Positions 12,234 to 24,902 of a stretch of DNA of 64,000 nucleotides are shown piece by piece. This DNA comes from Echeneis naucrates (Eukaryota; Chordata; Actinopteri; Carangiformes; Echeneidae): contig NC_042532.1 of the NCBI RefSeq assembly GCF_900963305.1, forward strand, positions 10,201,207 to 10,265,206. Reading direction: 5' to 3'. Both the position numbers and the translations under genes were made by a program. Position 1 is the stretch's first letter; each line of letters starts with the position of its first letter. The notes under the pieces are model-generated. The model saw only the letters and a list, made by a program, of their open reading frames with translations, did not search any database and was not told the DNA's origin.

Positions 12234-13586
12234 GGCGTGTATTAATACCCCTCCCTTGGCTTATTTCGTCTCTGAGCCGTGCTAACTGACTTACAGCACA
12301 GCTAGTTGGTTGCTAACGGACGCTCAGTAACAGTAGCTAAACGGTAGCTAGTTCCAACGCCAATATCCGTAACATATTTTAAAATGCAGTCACGACACCT
12401 TCAATTAAATAAATAAAATCAACGATAAAACGTGCTGAAAGCTTGCTTAAAAACCAATATGTCCAGCGACTGTTTACAGTCAACGTGCAACAAAAAGGAG
12501 TGTTGCTTGGAGCTAGCATAGGATGCTAGCAGCGCCATCTTCTGGTGTGAAAGACCTCGAACTTCTTCTTCGTTGGTGATTTAGAAAGATGCGGCCAGCT
12601 TTTAATGTTTGCATGCCGCCGTCTGCTGGACTGTCATCTTGTAACGTCGTTACAACGTCTATGGCTTTTCCATCGAGATGTTTTTCCTCTCTATTTTTAA
12701 GAGATCGACTAATTCCTTTCCCGTTTATATTGTGTGTTGTATTAATTCCGACCAACAAAAAGTAAATAGTTCAATTTAATTTTCTAAAAAGAAATGAATA
12801 AATTATCATTTCATATGCCTGTCTTTATCAAAATTTTAAATATTTTTTTTGTACCTTTTTGAATCTAGTTTGTTGGCGTTGTGGAGGAAAACCACAAGTG
12901 TCACTCATAACATTAACAGGGGCTCTGGTGTATTGAAACGTAAAGACAAGACAGTATGACAGCATTCATAATCCAAGAATCTCAACACTGTTCATTAAAA
13001 TTCAGACATCATTCATTTTACCTTTATACCTGGGATTTCGCTATTGTGTGTCCCCTACAAAAATGTGTTCTGAGAAAAAAGGATATTCATCAACGCATTT
13101 GATGTTTACTGGCTGTTCCTAACACCTTTGTTCAATGTTATATTTTAAATTATATTAAGTAATTTAGCTCTTCTTCTGGTGCATGTGGTCTTCATGAGTA
13201 TTTCCTGTACTAATTAAAATGAACACAAGTTAATGAATTGTCAGTATTTAACCATAGTAAACTGCAGAGCTCAGTGCTGGCTAATGGAGAGCAGAAGCAT
13301 TACTTATTCCTCCTTCTGGCTCCCCTCCCTAGGAGGTTCAAGTTTTATGGAGGCCAATAAAGATTTAGGTGACATACTTTAAAGTCAAAGTCATACCTTT
13401 GCTTTTTCCATCAGCAGGATGTTTGCAGGGCTTTGGTTTGGTTTGTTTGCAAATGATTCCTTCTATCATATTTACAGTTACAACTTGTTGGTCACCTTTG
13501 ATTTTAAAATTAAGCTCATTGAATAACACATTTTTCCTATTGCAAACAGAATTCACAAGAGGAAACCACATGAATTAAATTATTCA
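12234..13586. other. mlh3 promoter side and acyp1 downstream flank
   Basis: The first 300 bases upstream of the mlh3 start hold several CpGs and are the likely mlh3 promoter; no TATA box is evident. The rest is A+T-rich with no convincing gene. In human, EIF2B2 lies beside MLH3, but I see no trace of it here. Confidence 0.5.
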
Positions 13587-13592
13587 TTTATT
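13587..13592 (-). other. Polyadenylation signal of acyp1
   Basis: AATAAA on the minus strand, about 120 nt past the acyp1 stop codon. Confidence 0.5.
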
Positions 13593-13710
13593 ATTCCATA
13601 TGTTTTACTTATTAGACACACTTTCATCTCTTTATATATTGTCCACCAACAAATAAGAACACTCTAATAAATAACAAATCTGCTCTAAAGTAAATATGAC
13701 AGGCATTATC

Positions 13711-14247
13711 TCATTTGACTATGTCAAAAGAGGAGTATTCTAGGCTGTCAACCATTTTCTCATTCTTGAACTCTGCCTTTGTTATTTCTGACTTGGGGGT
13801 CCCAGTTGATCTCAGCCATTGTTGCATTTCTTTCACCTTATTGCGTGGGCCTTGCAGCTGCCCCTGAACGGTTCCTGCTCTTGTGTTTTGCACCCAACCA
13901 ACCAGGCCAAGCTTCTTCCCCTCTGCCTGGAAAATGAATCCAATCGTTATGATGGACAATATGGGTGGGATTAGATTATGATTATGATTTAATACAAGCA
14001 CTAAAATCTGTGCAGAAGAGTGACGTCTCACTGAACTATTAAGCAGACCAATAACTCATAAATAACAATATATTGCTTGATGTTATCTGTTATTTGCTCA
14101 GGGTTTCTTTTTTCTATTCCTGAATATGCTGCCATAGGCGCATGAAGGCTGGGTCTGTTAACTTACTTGAGTGTATTTTCGAAAAAATACACCCTGGACT
14201 CTGCCAAAAATTTCATAATCCACTGAAAGGAGGTCTTCGTTGGACAT
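13711..14247 (-). CDS. acyp1: Acylphosphatase 1
   Basis: Two coding exons, 14167-14247 and 13711-13926, give 98 residues against 99 in human. The enzyme hydrolyses the carboxyl-phosphate bond of acylphosphates in the cytosol. Both catalytic residues known for the family are in place: Arg23 in GRVQGVFFR and Asn41 in GWVQN. The start ATG lies in an exon with a short 5' UTR behind an acceptor at 14254, so a non-coding first exon upstream is likely, possibly the one ending at a donor near 14462. It is head to head with zc2hc1c. Confidence 0.96.
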
Positions 14248-14461
14248 AATGGACCTGAGAAAAGAGAAATAGGACAGTTTATCAAAGCTGTGTGTTATGT
14301 GCGAGGAACCCATCATCGTGCATGTGCTACATTGCAACTACGAGCCACGCTAACAATATTCATTTGTTAATTGTGTGTTGAATGAAAAATGCAATTATTT
14401 CAGCTTAATGTTCAGACCGTTGACATATGAAAAAAAAAATCCGCAATCTGTGAGATAATCA

Positions 14462-14660
14462 CCTGGAAATAAAGTTGCAGACAGCTACAGTGACCATCCA
14501 GCTCCGACAAACCTCCGCCTGAAAACATCCGGGACTCTGACTCCGGAAGTGATGTCAACGGACCAATCAGAGAACTAATGAGTCATGGTTACCAGGCAAC
14601 ATGTGTAAACTTCTGGAAAAGGTGTCGGATCCGTTACGTTGGATCAAACTCAAACATTAA
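14462..14660. promoter_or_regulatory. Shared acyp1/zc2hc1c promoter
   Basis: The space between the two divergent genes holds an ETS site CCGGAAGT at about 14543-14550, a CCAAT box near 14561, an AP-1 site TGAGTCA at 14579-14585 and the X-box listed separately. No TATA box is seen. This set is typical of a bidirectional housekeeping or cilia-type promoter. Confidence 0.55.
14588..14600 (+). promoter_or_regulatory. RFX X-box
   Basis: GTTACCAGGCAAC fits the full RFX consensus of two half sites, GTTACC and GGCAAC, with a 1-nt spacer. RFX factors drive cilia and spermatogenesis genes. It sits between acyp1 and zc2hc1c and could serve either. Confidence 0.6.
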
Positions 14661-15130
14661 ATTAGGACAACATAAAACATTTTTTTTTTTTCAAATCCTC
14701 TAGGAAATTTTAGGACATTTCTTCATTTTGAAAAATTGAGAACACTGGTAAGTAGAAAGCAATTAATGTACGAAAAAGTAGCAGGCTATATTTTTTCTTC
14801 CATTGACTGGCAAATACAAATGGCATCCCAACAAAATAGGAAATTCAGGACCAACAGTCTTTCTATGATATATTAGAAGTATTACATTGATGCTATTTTT
14901 TAAAGGAGATGCATACAAACTTAAAATAATCCAACCAGGATCCAAATATGTACATTGTCTTCAAATGAATCTGTTTATAATGGAATTGCTGTTTGGTTCC
15001 TGAGAAGTCATCTTTCACTTTTCAAAGAGCACCTGACCAAACAATCTCCTCTAGTTACTTGCAATTTTCTTATTGTATTATAGAAGTCTTCATCACCTGG
15101 ATTTTGAGTGGTCCCACAAGTGCTCAAAAT

Positions 15131-15184
15131 TAAATAAATAAATAAATAAATAAATACATACATACATACATACATAAATAAAAA
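15131..15184. repeat. Compound TAAA/TACA microsatellite
   Basis: About six TAAA units run into about five TACA units, then back to TAAA. It lies in the upstream region or first intron of zc2hc1c. Confidence 0.9.
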
Positions 15185-15679
15185 CATTGAAAAAAGCAAA
15201 ACAAAACAAAAAAACAAACAACAACAACATCACAATTTAACAAACAATCCCTCCTAAATAAAGACAACTTTCTGAGTGTCAAATGAAACTGTAGAATCTA
15301 CTCAGTGAAATTTCTATTTGTATCTCCTGACTGAAAGTTTTCTATACAACTGGGTTTTGTCTCTTTTTGCTCTTTCTTCAAGTTTTTTGAACTATTAGAC
15401 TAAATTACACAGAATTGCTCGGGTAATTTGAGGATCACTTGGAATTTATTTGTAGTAATAATGTTGGCACATATATGACCAAAGCCTTAAGAGTCCCTGG
15501 ACAGTCTTATACCAATTTCTTTTTAACCATGATTTAATTTTATGATTGTGTTTATTCCCTAGACATTGTACAGGAAAAAACCTACAGCGGCTGATCTGGT
15601 TGGCTCAGCTGTCTTTTGCAGAGATCTGTGGAATAACTGTTCAATCTCAAAGAAATTGCAATCTGTAGCAGTTGAAGTC

Positions 15680-17306
15680 ATGAGCAGTTCCACAAGACAG
15701 AGACTCAGTCCTCGGTGGCAGCACAGCATTTTAGAACGAAAACAAAACAATCACTATTCTCAGATACAACCTGCTGCTGTACCGGGTAAGAGAACAGATG
15801 CAGAAGGGCAGCCATTTCCAAACAAGCCTCTTGGCCACAGAAGACTCAAACCCAGGACCCAAGATTCACTTGAGCTGTATGACTTTGAAAAAATAAATAT
15901 TACGGAACAATCAAGAGACTCTTCCTTATCCCAAGGACACCATGTAAATAGCATAGGAGAGGCTGCTGGCCCCCAGCAACCAAGAAAAGACTTGCACAGA
16001 CTGCCCAGACAAGAACTCCAGATGGCCAGGGCAATTCATGCAAAAGAGCTCATGCTGCAGGAGAAGCTGTGGAGGGTTGAGGGAGTAATAAGACAAAAGA
16101 TCCAGGGGGATGGCACTGAATTAAAATGTGAGGTGTTGCATGATGGGGGACAAGAAAAGAGGGGCAAACCTCAAACAAAAACCAGCCTGTCAATGGGGAG
16201 CAGAGAAATGTTGATGCTGGAAAGAAGGCTGGAGGATGTTAAACAACTTAGGAGGAAACAAGATCCAAGGAGTGAGGACAGAATGAGGAATGCACTTGAA
16301 AAAGAGGGCACCAGATGGGAAAGAAGGGAAGTGGAAGCTGCAGAGTATCCCAGGTCAAAAAGAAATGAAAACAAAGGAACTCTTTACAATCCAATAAGTA
16401 GACAGAAAATGAGGGGAGAGGTGAACAAATCAAGATGGGAGAATGTGAAAGATCACACTGGAGGTAAAAGGGATGATACAAATCATCACATCTGGGGAGA
16501 AGCAAGCCTGAGGCAAAGGAATGGAGTAGAAAAAGCAAAGGAAAGCAAACAAAATGAGACTCCTATAGCCAACATAGGCTGGACAAGGGAGAAGAAATAC
16601 AAGGAGAGAATGTATAAAGAAATATGCTCTTCATATAATGAACAAGAAAAATGTCAAAGTCAAGAGAAAACTGCAACAGGAAACCACACACACGAAGAAT
16701 GTAAAACATCTAGGGAATCATCTCGCCTGCCGGTTTCTACTCCCTCTCATTTCAGTGGACTGCATGAAGAGGACCTGGGACTCATGGACGGCAAAGACAC
16801 CGACTTCCATCTTCTACCATGCAGAATCTGCAACAGGAAGTTCAAAAGTGACCGATTAGAAAAGCATGTACAAATCTGCAAAAAGGTGAACCAATCACGT
16901 CGTCAAGTCTTCAACTCCTATGTTAACAGGACCAAAGGATCGGCCATTGAGGAGTTCTATAAAACTCACAGCAGATGGACTCCAGAGGTAGGCCAGTAAA
17001 ATTTATTTGGCAGGACTCATGGCAGGCTTATCCATTCATGACAGCATAGTGACCCGTAGACTGAACAAGTAGAGTTTGATAGGCATCACTCTATCACTCT
17101 AATGAAAAGATCCTATTGGTAGCAATATAGGACATATGAGACTGACTTTGCTGATTGATTGGTTTATTCATTTTTAAAGATCTATTCAATGCCCAGCGTA
17201 TGTCAGTATCTTTGTTTTTCATTGTAATCTCTTTTTCTAGGTTTTACAGAAAAAGAACAGAAGACAGAACCACAAGGCCAACACACAGGGTCAACTCCAA
17301 CCTTGA
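15680..17306 (+). CDS. zc2hc1c: Zinc finger C2HC domain-containing protein 1C
   Basis: Two coding exons, 15680-16987 and 17241-17306, give 457 residues. The family is poorly characterised. A long, lysine- and arginine-rich, probably helical or disordered middle part leads to one clear C2HC finger at about residue 381 (CRICNRKFKSDRLEKHVQIC), then FNSYVNRTKGSAIEEFY and the tail EVLQKKNRRQNHKAN, which match the vertebrate family. The frame stays open upstream to an acceptor at 15562, so the true start may be in an earlier exon; 15680 is the first ATG in this exon. Synteny (ACYP1 and NEK9 as neighbours) supports the name. Confidence 0.88.
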
Positions 17307-19305
17307 ACTGTGTAGTCAATGTGGTCTATGAGCCCACCATGTACAACCCAGTTGCTTCGGTCCTAAACTATTTAAAGAACATATCCTCTTCAGTCACCTG
17401 TCTTGTTATTGTCAGTAGCCTATGAATTTATCATAGGCTAACTTTTGTTACAGACCTGATGTGTCCACAATTTTAAAAATCCACCAAACTAAGCACAACT
17501 TTCCTGTGTAACTGAGTTTTGGCTTTGTACAATGAAAACATGTTAATATCAACAAGTAGGAACAGTCACAATATATTGTAGCTTGCCTTGTGAGAAAAAC
17601 GGACAGACACACGTAACAAAAGACAGATGTCTGTTTTATTTATGGCTTTAACACAAAGCAGTAAGCAACAGTGTTACTGTGAGGAGTGATAGTTACTGTT
17701 ACATCCCCAATGCATTTGGTAAACTTTAGGAAAAAAGTAAACCATATTTCATATGTTGTCAAGAAGTGTATTACAAAATATTAACTATGGCGAAGCATTG
17801 TCATTGTTGCTCTATTTTGGTTTCAATAGCTTGTAAGGCACCCAAATCATATGTAAGGCTGCATTTCACCGCATAAAAACTCTGCCGATGACATACATTT
17901 GTTATCAAACATTTCACAAGATAACAGCTTGTAAGCCAACTACGACAAAAGGTTTTACACAACACACAATAAAGAAAACCAATGGCTCTCAAACTAAAAA
18001 AAGAATATTTGCATTCAAATACATTTTTTTTTTTTCAAAATATTTCTGAGTAACAAAGACATAAATTTTTTTAAAAATGCAATACGAAAATAACATTAGA
18101 GCCAAAAGATCAACTCTATTAAAAATGCTTTAAAGACCATGCTTTCCACACCCTAGGAAAACTGTTCAAGTGTTCATACATATAGATGTAAGATAGACCT
18201 ACATGTGCTGTGCCAACATGAATTCAAGAGTCGAAGAGGACAATAAGAAAAAGTAACCTACTTGTTAAAAAAATTAAATCAGTAGTTTTGTGTTTCACAC
18301 AAACGCTCTATACGACAATAAAACTTGAAAAGTCAAAAAGCATATATTGTAAAAGATAGAAAGAATATGTCTGTAATAGCTAAAGTGTCTGGTAAATATG
18401 ATAAATGTATAGACGCTGTATACCATATTTGGCCCTTTGAATAAAACAAAACTAGGAAGGCACGTGCCATCCAGGCCAGGGCCAAGGCCAATGTAAAACA
18501 AACATCACCCAGAATTTCAAGAAGAAATTCCTTATAAATGATATTGATCTACCACATACTGTAATTTGGCAGTTCTCTGGCCCAACCCCCACCCCTCAAC
18601 CAAGTTTGGTGCAAATCAATTCAGTACTTTTTGCATAACAAATAAACAGACACGGGTGAAAACATGACCTCCTTAGTGGAGGTAACTAAAATCATTATCA
18701 GTAAAGTGATATTTAAGAAATCTGTTTTCACATTAGAACACTGTGCCAACATTAAGTATGGACAATATACTGGCTTTGAATCCAGACGGTTTAAAAAAAG
18801 GAAACCTTAACTTTGGATACATTAGTAAACGGTTTCCTGTTTGCATGGTCTTATTGTTTACATGATAAATACTAATAATCTAAGGCTAATGCTGACATCA
18901 CAAACAGTCAACAAAAACACCACCGACACATGGACTTAACATTCACATTGCAGAGTAAAACTAAGATGAGATTGTCTCTCGCAGGTGTCAAGGTCCAATA
19001 CTTCATGTTGAATCCAGCCAACATTTCAGTCTGTGGAGAAACTAGCCAGATCACTGCACCGAGGTGGACACAAAGTGTGTGTATGAGAAGGCGCAAGGTG
19101 TTACACAGTATGACATGCGCATTAAAATGTAGTCATGCTACGTAAGCACTATGCCGAACATGTAAACTGTTCTGGAGCCATTGAGAGTCGGCGTAGGGAT
19201 GCACTCTGGCCGAACCTCCACTTACCACCTAGCCAGTTTGCTAATTCAATGCGTGCCATGAGTTGTGACACTTCTCCCATGAACTGGAAAACTGTAGGTT
19301 GAGGC
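17307..19305. other. Converging 3' UTRs of zc2hc1c and nek9
   Basis: The two genes end tail to tail. On the minus strand AATAAA occurs at 17635-17640, so nek9 probably has a 3' UTR of about 1.7 kb. The zc2hc1c 3' end lies within the first 300 bases, but I see no standard AATAAA for it. A fish interspersed repeat is embedded at about 18570-18690. Confidence 0.55.
18570..18690 (+). repeat. Teleost interspersed repeat fragment
   Basis: The text CAAGTTTGGTGCAAATCA, then TTCAGTACTTTTTGCATAAC, then CTCCTTAGTGGAGGTAA resembles a high-copy fish repeat that I know as a non-LTR element tail. The family name is not certain. It lies inside the inferred nek9 3' UTR. Confidence 0.5.
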
Positions 19306-22300
19306 TCACACATTGGCCCCTGCAGATCTGCTCCCATGGTTTGAGAATCCACCTCCCCTTCCTCCTCCATCTCCAGGCATTTGATCCGTGCGGTGGTTAC
19401 CATTATTATTACATCCCAACTCCTGGGGTGACGGACAATTAATTGCTGCCCAAAGCCTCTCATTCTCTTTCTGCTGCTCACTGACCTTGAGATGGCAAGA
19501 AAACAGATTATGCTGTTATGAATGGACGGGAATCAAAGCTCTGAAGCAGGAGAAAAATGTCTTACTTGCTTCTCCAGCATCTGGATCCTCATCTCTTGGC
19601 GAGCGACTGTCTCGCGCAGCTGCAAAATAAACTGATTCAGTTAAATACTGTGGTAATGTGGTGCAGTTATCAGCTGGTAATTTGCACAATGTACATTTGA
19701 TACCTGTTTGATCTCTCTACTAGCACTGCAGCATACACCTGAGTCTCCTTTTTTGTAGCCTCGACCTTCTTGCACTCCATTGATATTATCACAGCTCATT
19801 CGTTTAGTCTATTGAGACAAGCAGAGAAGAAGCCATCAAATAAGAACAGCAACTGATGTGTACAGCAGTACTGTGAAATTTTAAAACACCTATGTTGGCA
19901 TTACCGATAAGTCTTTCTTACTGCTGACTGCAGCTGCTGCAGCCTTCAGCTCTTTCAGCTCTTCGTAAGGTAGAGTGACACTCTCAGAGAAAGAAGAAAG
20001 CTGGTCAGGTGTGGATGGCTCAGACTCCTCTGGCATTGGGATGAACTCTGCATCCTCAAGTTCCTGTTGCACAGTAGCACTGTCAGTCTCTTTACAAATG
20101 TTTCCATTTTACGATTCAATCAAGAGATTTCCAATTTGTTGGTGTTTTCACCAAAACAAACCCTTCTAAGCCAGAGAGGGCAAGAGCTGTCCCCAGTCTG
20201 ATTCGCCATTGACATCATTGGGGTCTCCATGAGGCACTCCTCTGTATTAACCTCCAGTGTACCCCCAAGACCCCTGTCACGACACTCTGTTGCTGCTCCA
20301 GGCTCTATGTCCAGATCTACTGTGGATGTAGATGCTTCCTGGCCCAGACCTTTATGCACACATTGAGAACACACAAAAACATTGCTTACTTGAAAATATA
20401 AACTTGTGTAAAAAGTACACAAATCAATGACCAAAGAAAAGCACATAATACTACCAATAGATAATCCACTGCTGTTCGAGCGAATCGTCTTGGAGTTCAG
20501 TACTTTCTCTGCAAAGCAGGCAATGTATTATGAGACAGTCGATTGCTGACCCCGGTATAGTTCGCAGGTGTCTAGTTGTGATTACTAACCCATTATGATA
20601 ATGGTGTGCCAGCCCCGACAAGAGAGGTCAGGCACATGATGTAAAGAACCAAAGATTGGCCTTGGCATGGCAGGGCAAACTTCTGAACCAAATCCCTTTT
20701 CATGGGGCATCCCAAGTCGCCCGTTCCCTGCATTTCCCCATGCAAAGATATGGTTGTCTGATGGAAAAGAAAAATAATGATTAACATACATTAGTATTTT
20801 CTATCACAATTGGAAATATATATGGGCTACATTGCATTGTTGCCCTTCAGCATTGCATGTGTTCTCACCTTCAGTTGCTGCAATGGTAAAACCGTCTCCA
20901 CAGGAAATTTTTGTCACCGTTTTCCCTCCAAAGGGCCCAACAAGCACTTGGACACTGTGGTGTTTCTTAAAATCCTTTACACCCAGCTGTCCATACTTGT
21001 TGCAACCAAAGGTGATCAGACGGCCACGTTCTGAAAAGTCAGAAACCATTAGAAATAGCATTTGTTTGAAATGCTGGCAAATGCTACTTGTAGAAGTATC
21101 AATATCTCTTTTTGCAATACCATCAATTGCAGCTGTATGGGTCTTCCCAGGAGATATAGCCTGGATCGTAAAGCGTGACAGCTGCTTTACCAACGTCAGT
21201 GAGGTAATGTATGGGATCCACTGGCAACCCTTTAAAATATAAATATAACCACATCACCTGAAGTCACGACACTATTACGGTCCTTTAAGTATATTCCACT
21301 ACCTCTCCAGGGTGGTTTTTGATGCCAGAGATTCCCTGGTTTAGGCCCAGCTTGTTAAATTCATTGTTTCCACATGCTAGGACTTTGCCAGTTTCTGTCA
21401 AATAGAAGGTTCCATCGCTGCTGCATGAAACTGACGAGATCGTTGCACCTTTAGGGATCTCCACCTGCAAGCCAGCAAACAGACCGTAGTTGCAATAAAT
21501 AGTGAAAAAGAAGATTTGTTGCTCAAAACTAATTTTTAATCCAACTGGCCCCCATAAGGCTTTACTTACTTGCATTGGGGAAGAGAAATCATCCTCGCAT
21601 TCCAGGCCGAGACGCCCTGCAGCAGAAAAACAGGAATTTGGACAAAGAATACTTAGTGTTAGTGTATAACACAAAGGTCTCCTGTCTCCACCTGCTGGCT
21701 ACAGTCTTAACAGCAAAAACACACAGCAATGGCTTCATGGCCTCAGTGATTAACAACAGTACATACAGCAACCCTATGTACCATACTCTCCGCAGCCCCA
21801 GGAGTAGATTTCCCCACTCTGAGTGAGGACCACTACATGGTTATCCCCACACGAAACCTGACGGACAGGCCGCTCCTCAAAGTACTCCAATAACACTGGC
21901 TCCAAAACCTCAATGCCGTGCTCGCCCTCCACTCCAATGCAGCCGTAATAGTCCGACCCAAACATGTACATCTGGTCCTCATCTGCAAAAGCAGAACCAG
22001 AGGGTTTATTAGAAAAATATGACTTGAAACATTTCCTTCATTCCTCAAGTTCCTCTTTTCACAGGTACTTTCAGAAATGTCTTCAAAATGCTAAGCTGGG
22101 GCACATTGACAGTGATGTTACCAGGGTTCAACGGGCGTTTCAGGCCGCTCAAACATCAAAACCCTCGCCTGGAGACCTGACCAAGGCTGATCAGATCTTG
22201 GCCTTATTTCACTCACCGGTGACACAGGCGGTGAAGTCAGCCCCACATGCCACCTGTCGGATGGCCTTTCCCTGAAGCTTCTCCACCCTCTTTGGCTGCC

Positions 22301-24902
22301 GGTAAGAAGCCTGATCACCATGTCCCAGCTGGCCCACCATCTTAGCTCCACCTTGGACATTCTGGACAAAGTATACGCTACAGTGTCTTGATGTGAACCA
22401 CAGCAATAATTAGATTCAGTCTTTGCTCCAGATACTCACAGCCCAAGTGTACAGTTCCTTTTCCACTGTCACCACTGCAAAGTGGCTCTCTCCGGCACAC
22501 ACATGTTGGGCGCTGCTGCCTCCTTTAAACGTGTCCAGTTTCTGGGGTGTGAATTTTCCCCCACCCCAGAAGTACGCCTCCCTCGAGCGCGTAGTCACCA
22601 CAGCAACAGGAGTTTCAGTCACTGTGCTCAGCCTGTGGTATAGCCAGGACAAAAAAACATATATAAGCTCCATCCAATTTCCAATCCAGCTGAGAAGCTT
22701 TAACAACAGATAATGTCAAATAAGTGTTAAAGACTTACTTAGGTTTCTTCATTGCTGAATTCAGCAGGGCAACTCGTTCTTCAAGCTCCCTTAGAGAGAA
22801 TCCATTTGTCATGGGTGTTTTGGCGGTATAATCCTTGAATTCACCAAATTTTCCAATATTTTCTTAACAAAAGTTAGTTCCAAAATCACTTTTTTCTTTT
22901 AAGTAACTTACTGTCTGCGGCAAGAGATAACCGACAGGTCCAAAATGTCCTCAGCTGTAGGCCTCTTTGCGGGATCCTGTGACACAAAAAGATGAACATG
23001 AGGACTATCACTCAAAGAGACAAGCCTTTCATTAAGGGAGCAGGATTATCTCTCGCATCAAAGCCTTTGCTTAGTAACAATTAGAAACAAGACCTTCTGA
23101 ATATTCCTGTCACTCACTTGATCGAGGCACTCATACACAAGCTTGATCAATTCAGTTGAATAAACATCCGAGTTCACTTCCATTGTCCAGTTGCCTTGGA
23201 CTATTTTCACACAGAGGTTCAGAGGGTTCTGTATGGACATAAACAGGATTAAAATCCTTCTGGATGAAAAAAATAATAATAATTTAAATAATTTTCTGAT
23301 TTAATGCAAGTAATTCATTTTCAGCAAACCCACCGTTGCATCAAATGTTCTTGTAAGTGTTAACATTTCAAAAAGTACACAACCCATGGCCCAGATGTCA
23401 GATTTGAAATTGTACTTTGCCCCCTGGCACAATTCAGGTGACATGTAATATGGAGTTCCAACACACTGGATTTACATGGGAAGAAGAAGCACAAACAATT
23501 AGTAAAACATGGACGGCCGATACAGAGGGAGCTATGCCATGAAAGGGTGAAGCCAGAGCGCTTTTCTCTAGCATGTGTCTGTGTCACACTGAGTTGAAAT
23601 GTACTGGATCACAGCCTCCAGATTGAAGGTATTGATGGAAAAACCTCAACTTACGGTTTCTGCCATTGAAAACTCAGAGTCTAGCTTCTTTGCGAGGCCG
23701 TAATCACCCAGCTTGATGAGCTCAGTCTTGGTCAGGAAAATGTTCAGAGTTTTGATATCTCTTTAGGGAAAACAGAATGGTTCAGACCCCCCCCCCCCCC
23801 AAAAAAAAAGACACTTTCAAACACTTTCAAAAATATCACTGAAGGTTGTGTGGCATCCTAGATGATTACAAAAAGAGCATGAAATTATGCTGAAGCTCTT
23901 ACCTGTGTAATATCCCAGCCTTGTGAATGTGGGACACTGCTGAGGCAATTTGGTAGAGGTACCATACGACCACCTGAGGAAACGCATTAAATTTAAGGAT
24001 CTCTGTTTGGTATGAAATAGATTGCTTGCAATGTTGCACTCATACCTCTTCAGGCAAAAGTTTCCCCCTCTGTTGGTTGATTTTATCATACAGATTTCCT
24101 CCTGTGATGAGAGGGCTGTTTATCATTCTGTCATTGCTAAGGACCATTATCAACTAATCTTTATGAAATCTTCATGGGGGGGTGGGGTGCACTGGATTTT
24201 CTCACCATTGCAATACTCCAACTCTATCAGCAGCGTGTTTTTATCCATGAAGTGGTTGAAGTACGCTATGATGTTGTTGTGCTCCAGGATGGAAAGGATG
24301 CTGATTTCATTCATGACATCTCTGCGCTCCTTTTCTGAGAGCGAGTTCAAGTCCACCTCCTTCCATACCACCAGAGAGTTGTCCTAAGAAAGAAATATTT
24401 GTCAGCATCAGTTCAGCACACACAATTCTGCCTTCTGTCAGGGCAAATATTTTTTTTTTTTTTAGTTCAAAACAGTTCTCTGGAGGAAAATATGACACAA
24501 AAAAGTCTGCAAATCCCCCCCATACTGCAGAGGCAAGGCATGGGAAAGTCACCACTGAAGAATTTCTCACAGGGGTATGGAAAGACAGCAGGGGTGAGGA
24601 ATTCACTTGGCCGTGCGCAACTGTACCGTCAATCACAACAATCCACGGCCAAAACACACACGATTTCCGTGTTTGTCCGTGCTAGTAAACAGCGTAGTCG
24701 TGGTGCAGGGACTTACCTCGGTCCTCCTGTACAGAGTTGCCTCACCAAACGCTCCTCTGCCGAGGATCCGGATCGGAATGTAATGCAGCTTTTCCTCTTC
24801 GCCATTAAACGTGCCCGACGCAGATCGCTCGCTGACCACAGATCCGCCGCCCAAATTTGAACTTAGCGAGTCGAAATGTCTCTCATAGTCCTCGAGTGAC
24901 AT
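19306..24902 (-). CDS. nek9: NIMA-related kinase 9
   Basis: Twenty-three coding exons (24717-24902, 24206-24383, 24046-24101, 23903-23973, 23655-23760, 23334-23465, 23118-23228, 22912-22976, 22739-22789, 22440-22632, 22217-22361, 21782-21982, 21570-21616, 21303-21464, 21121-21229, 20869-21030, 20590-20757, 20455-20508, 20162-20349, 19905-20087, 19704-19808, 19566-19619, 19306-19485) give 968 residues; human has 979. NEK9 is a mitotic Ser/Thr kinase acting upstream of NEK6/7 in spindle assembly. Visible parts are the glycine loop GRGAFGEA (48-55), Lys70, HRDIK with Asp165, DYG at 183-185, [10 protein letters not shown], then RCC1-type repeats ([27 protein letters not shown]) and a C-terminal coiled coil. 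The last 30 or so residues are Gly/Asn-rich and unlike human NEK9. Confidence 0.97.

Noticed and set aside
11614-12245. Plus-strand frames of 133 and 156 codons
   Set aside because: Both are antisense to the conserved ATPase exon of mlh3 and have no homology of their own.
12301-12330. Possible X-box GTTGGTTGCTAAC upstream of mlh3
   Set aside because: The right half site departs from the RFX consensus and mlh3 is not a cilia gene.
22739-22862. Longer version of the nek9 exon before the RCC1 repeats, using upstream acceptors
   Set aside because: The upstream AGs give the wrong phase or a stop. The acceptor at 22790 keeps the frame and restores the [13 protein letters not shown] match.
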